From JBHIBD01 sp046758865 (GTDB lineage Bacteria > Planctomycetota > Brocadiia > Brocadiales > Bathyanammoxibiaceae), in contig JBHIBD010000044.1 in NCBI GenBank assembly GCA_046758865.1, positions 1 through 17,009 on the forward strand: a DNA stretch of 17,009 bases. Direction: 5' to 3'. A program made the translations under genes and the position numbers. Positions 14,693 to 17,009 of the stretch are shown piece by piece (the first letter of the stretch is position 1; every line of letters starts with the position of its first letter). The notes beneath the pieces were generated by a model, which ran no database searches, had not been told where the DNA came from, and was given only the letters and a program-made list of their open reading frames with translations.

Positions 14693-15835
14693 GTGACAAA
14701 TATTGCGAATTATACACGTTTGTTAGGAGTGGTTCTATTATCAATGTTTGTGTGTATTTTAATTGAGGCCACGTCGTGCGTGGCCCGGACCCAGTCTCTA
14801 TATGAATACATAAAGGTTGAGGAGTATAATCCCCGTGACTTTACGCTAGCACTACTTCCCAAATCAGTGTTTCCCATTGAGAAGGTGGTAAAGTATGAGA
14901 AGAGACTCAATGCAGACCTTACGATTGATTTGGGCAAGTCATCAAGGACCCTGCGGAGAGGCGCCTTGTTAGGCGTGGAGTATAGGGTAAGATACCAAGA
15001 AGGGCAGGGCAAACAATACGAGCCACTTGTGTACTCGGTTGATTACGCGGAGACGGACCGCGGGAGGAGGACCTCCCAGGTATCGCCCTCCTGGATAAAG
15101 GCGTATGAGTTCATAAAGAACAATACAGAAGAGAATGCCCTTATTATATGCTGGTGGCCTCACGGTAAAAGGATACGGCTATTTGCAGGGAGAGAGACGC
15201 TGGTAGCCGGCCCATCCAGGGGTCTTATTGAAGGACTTCCCGTGCAGAATGACAAATACAGGGAGGCCACCCGACACTACGAGCTGAAATGGCTCAGGGA
15301 AAAGGAGGGCCTGGAGGATGACGAAAAGCTAAGGGATGTGGCCATGATGTTCTGCTCGCCAGAGGCTAAGGCCATTGAGATAATGGGCAGGCATAATCCG
15401 ATGGGGAGACCCCTTTATGTGGTAGCCAGTGCCGAGGAATTTCCCGAGATGGCAAATATAAATCACCTTGCTGACGGATACATAAAGGTTCGTAAACATT
15501 ATATAGGCAGAATCGCTACCACCGTTGCCAAAGACATGGTCATCTTACACCGGTGGCTGGAGAACCAGGGAATAGAGTCGTTTTACGTACAGGTTTACGA
15601 CACGTACTACGTCCTCTGGTACCTTGAGGACCAGGATGACCCGACGATGCAGGAGGCATTGCTGCTCAGGCTTCTGCCATTGAGCACGGGACACGGACAG
15701 GAGATAGGGTATTTTACGCCCGTCTTTCAGAGCCCGGAAGCCCATGTGTGGGTATATCGTTTTGTGCCAGAGGGCGTGCCAGTGCGTAGGCTACGTCGAG
15801 AGGGTGCGCGTCATTTTGGAGCTCATCAACATTAA
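14693..15835 (+). CDS. Exported protein resembling the soluble domain of STT3/PMT-type glycosyltransferases
   Basis: A 380-residue protein beginning at GTG 14693, with TAGGAG 6 bases upstream. An N-terminal hydrophobic segment at about 8-27 ends near TSCVA, giving a signal peptide, signal anchor or weak lipobox. The rest is soluble. Residues 133-180 (SWIKAYEFIKNNTEENALI, then CWWPHGKRIRLFAGRETLVA) recall the sWWdYGhwi...aeR block of STT3/AglB oligosaccharyltransferases. The later AKAIEIMGRHNPMGRPLYVVAS and FTPVFQSPEAHVWVYRF recall the aleilkkynv.yVlv and ..lvyes..vkVykv elements of their C-terminal domains. The 10-13 membrane helices that make up the catalytic part of STT3 are absent, so it is not an oligosaccharyltransferase alone. 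The similarity is by eye and moderate; otherwise a hypothetical exported protein. Confidence 0.65.
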   Translation: MTNIANYTRLLGVVLLSMFVCILIEATSCVARTQSLYEYIKVEEYNPRDFTLALLPKSVFPIEKVVKYEKRLNADLTIDLGKSSRTLRRGALLGVEYRVRYQEGQGKQYEPLVYSVDYAETDRGRRTSQVSPSWIKAYEFIKNNTEENALIICWWPHGKRIRLFAGRETLVAGPSRGLIEGLPVQNDKYREATRHYELKWLREKEGLEDDEKLRDVAMMFCSPEAKAIEIMGRHNPMGRPLYVVASAEEFPEMANINHLADGYIKVRKHYIGRIATTVAKDMVILHRWLENQGIESFYVQVYDTYYVLWYLEDQDDPTMQEALLLRLLPLSTGHGQEIGYFTPVFQSPEAHVWVYRFVPEGVPVRRLRREGARHFGAHQH

Positions 15836-15845
15836 TTAATGTAAT

Positions 15846-15889
15846 GTAGGGACAGTTCACCTCTGGTGTGAGACAAACCCTGTCCCTGC
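15846..15889 (+). repeat. GTAGGG-type palindromic element between the 14693 gene and moaA
   Basis: GTAGGGACAG (15846-15855) pairs with CTGTCCCTGC (15880-15889) with one T-G wobble. Inside, CACC-TCT-GGTG (15858-15868) forms a short hairpin. The outer GTAGGG start resembles the two palindromes inside moaA. It lies in the 77-base gap before moaA and could also act as a weak attenuator, but no T-run follows. Confidence 0.65.
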
Positions 15890-15912
15890 GAGATTATTAG
15901 AAGGATGTTTAC

Positions 15913-16947
15913 ATGTTAGACCGTTTTCAGAGAAAAATAACCCGACTCAGGATATCTGTTACAGACCTTTGCAACCTCTATTGTGTCTACTGTAAGCCGC
16001 CCCAGGGTGTTCAGCACATGCCCCGTAAGGAGATACTCAGCTTTGAGGAGATAGCCCTGGTGGTACGGTGTGCCACAAAGTTGGGCATAAGGAGCTTCAG
16101 GCTTACCGGGGGCGAACCCCTTACCAGGAGAAATATAGAGTCATTAATAGCCACCCTGAGGGCTATCCCCGGCGTAGAAGACCTGGCTATGACCACGAAC
16201 GGGGTCCTGCTCAAGCGCTACGCCCGCGCACTAAAGGATACAGGCCTCATGAGGATAAACATCAGCCTCGACAGTCTCCGAAAGGAACGCTTCAAACAAA
16301 TCACCGGTGGTGGAAATGTTGAGGACGTGCTAGAGGGCATTGAAGCCGCGGTCAATGTGGGCTTTGGGCAGACCAAGGTCAACATGGTGGTCATGCGCGG
16401 CACCAACGATGACGAGATAAAGGATTTTGCCCGGTTGAGCCTGGACAAGCCACTGGAGGTCCGCTTCATAGAATACATGGCCTTTGGATGCAGGATGATT
16501 GAAGAGAAGAAGTTTGTACCCATCCGAGAGGTGCTGGAGAGGATAAGAGGGATAGGGAATCTGGAAACCGTGGAAATAGAAGCCCGTAGGGGCGGGGTCG
16601 CCCCGCCCCTACTGAGGGGCCCTGCGAAACTCTACCGCCTGGAGGGTGCCAGGGGGGTTTTGGGCCTTATATCACCGGTCAGCCAGCCCTTCTGTGGGGA
16701 CTGCAATCGCCTGCGACTCACCTCCGATGGCAAACTCAGGGCCTGCCTGCTTTCCGGTGGAGAGGTTGACCTGAAATCCATTCTGAGGTCTGAAGGTAGG
16801 GGCACGTTGCAACGTGCCCCTACCGATGGACAACCCAATCCCGGCCTGGAGGAGGCACTGCGGGGGGCCTTTATTAAGGTCTCTACCATGAAGCCCAAGG
16901 TACACTCAGGTGAGGGTGAACCAATTATGTGTCAGATAGGCGGCTGA
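15913..16947 (+). CDS. moaA: GTP 3',8-cyclase MoaA (molybdenum cofactor biosynthesis) with two in-frame palindrome insertions
   Basis: A 344-residue radical SAM enzyme that converts GTP to 3',8-cyclo-GTP, the first step of molybdopterin synthesis. The N-terminal cluster is C20, C24, C27 (DLCNLYCVYC), GGEPL is at 66-70, and the second cluster is C261, C264, C278 (FCGDCNRLRLTSDGKLRACL). The essential C-terminal double glycine (QIGG) is present, so the protein is complete. Two segments foreign to the family, residues 225-233 (RRGGVAPPL) and 295-304 (GRGTLQRAPT), are encoded by perfect palindromes. Both sit in variable loops, before GPAKLYRLEG and after LRS, and leave frame and motifs intact. The ATG has AGAAGG 8 bases upstream. 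It supplies the cofactor pathway for the oxidoreductase at 7229-9175. Confidence 0.95.
   Translation: MLDRFQRKITRLRISVTDLCNLYCVYCKPPQGVQHMPRKEILSFEEIALVVRCATKLGIRSFRLTGGEPLTRRNIESLIATLRAIPGVEDLAMTTNGVLLKRYARALKDTGLMRINISLDSLRKERFKQITGGGNVEDVLEGIEAAVNVGFGQTKVNMVVMRGTNDDEIKDFARLSLDKPLEVRFIEYMAFGCRMIEEKKFVPIREVLERIRGIGNLETVEIEARRGGVAPPLLRGPAKLYRLEGARGVLGLISPVSQPFCGDCNRLRLTSDGKLRACLLSGGEVDLKSILRSEGRGTLQRAPTDGQPNPGLEEALRGAFIKVSTMKPKVHSGEGEPIMCQIGG
16586..16612 (+). repeat. In-frame 27-bp GTAGGGGC palindrome inside moaA, copy 1
   Basis: Twelve-base perfect arms GTAGGGGCGGGG and CCCCGCCCCTAC around the loop TCG. Its length is exactly nine codons; it encodes residues RRGGVAPPL together with the preceding base. 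MoaA homologues do not normally carry this segment between the reductase-like loop and GPAxxYRL. Confidence 0.9.
16795..16824 (+). repeat. In-frame 30-bp GGTAGGGGC palindrome inside moaA, copy 2
   Basis: A perfect, loopless 30-base dyad: GGTAGGGGCACGTTG (16795-16809) and its exact reverse complement (16810-16824). It equals ten codons and encodes GRGTLQRAPT, residues 295-304. The outer arm GTAGGGGC is shared with copy 1 while the inner part differs, as in a family of related palindromic elements. Confidence 0.9.
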
Positions 16948-16959
16948 GCCTTCCTTTCT

Positions 16960-16997
16960 GTCATTGCGAGTCCGCCCGAGGCGGACGAAGCAATCTC
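16960..16997 (+). repeat. GTCATTGCGAG...GAAGCAATCTC interspersed palindrome
   Basis: GTCATTGCGAG (16960-16970) and CGAAGCAATCTC (16986-16997) enclose the hairpin GTCCGCC/GGCGGAC (16970-16976/16980-16986, loop CGA); ATTGC and GCAAT also pair. This layout matches an intergenic palindrome that I recognise as frequent in several bacterial phyla. It lies 12 bases after the moaA stop codon. The rest of the window to 17009 shows no gene. Confidence 0.75.
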
Positions 16998-17009
16998 CTG
17001 AATAGATGC

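Overview
The window looks like a chromosomal segment of an uncultured, probably anaerobic, Gram-negative-type bacterium. Support: two sensor kinases, a sigma54 activator and a sigma54-type promoter, an oxygen-sensitive style gene set (two radical SAM proteins, a Mo/W-bis-pterin oxidoreductase), frequent AGG/AGA and ATA codons, and several families of short GC-rich palindromes. Such palindromes, including the GTCATTGCGAG...GAAGCAATC type at the right edge, are familiar to me from Brocadiales, Nitrospirota and Desulfobacterota-like genomes. I cannot choose among these from the sequence.

Layout. (1) Positions 1-2090, minus strand: a membrane sensor histidine kinase followed by a small Rcp1/CheY-like response regulator cut by the window edge, with a good -24/-12 promoter match upstream. 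(2) 2092-2775: no intact gene, but the decayed remains of what looks like a PEGA-domain protein with a C-terminal membrane anchor. (3) 2776-4720, plus: a SAM methyltransferase and a membrane M28 metallopeptidase. (4) 4746-5973: an AT-rich island bounded by REP-like hairpins. It carries a small gene of unknown function split by an in-frame amber codon, and a REP-associated tyrosine transposase (RAYT) between inverted hairpins. (5) 6090-9175, plus: a radical SAM/SPASM-like protein, then a molybdopterin oxidoreductase with its own sigma70-like promoter. (6) 9250-14486, plus: a 1298-residue dCache-HAMP-PAS-PAS-GAF-PAS-PAS histidine kinase overlapping its NtrC-family response regulator. (7) 14487-14692: a terminator-like hairpin and an about 90-nt segment that folds into a closed three-way junction, a candidate structured RNA. 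(8) 14693-15835: an exported protein resembling the soluble C-terminal part of STT3-type oligosaccharyltransferases but lacking the membrane part. (9) 15913-16947: moaA, interrupted in frame by two GTAGGGGC...GCCCCTAC palindromes, with related palindromes before and after the gene.

How the parts connect. MoaA makes the first intermediate of molybdenum cofactor, which the oxidoreductase needs. The large kinase and the NtrC-type regulator form a two-component pair whose targets should have sigma54 promoters; one candidate lies upstream of the other kinase. The most unusual content is the palindrome biology: a RAYT with inverted REP-like hairpins, and a second palindrome family that has entered the moaA coding sequence twice without breaking it, comparable in kind to Rickettsia palindromic elements.
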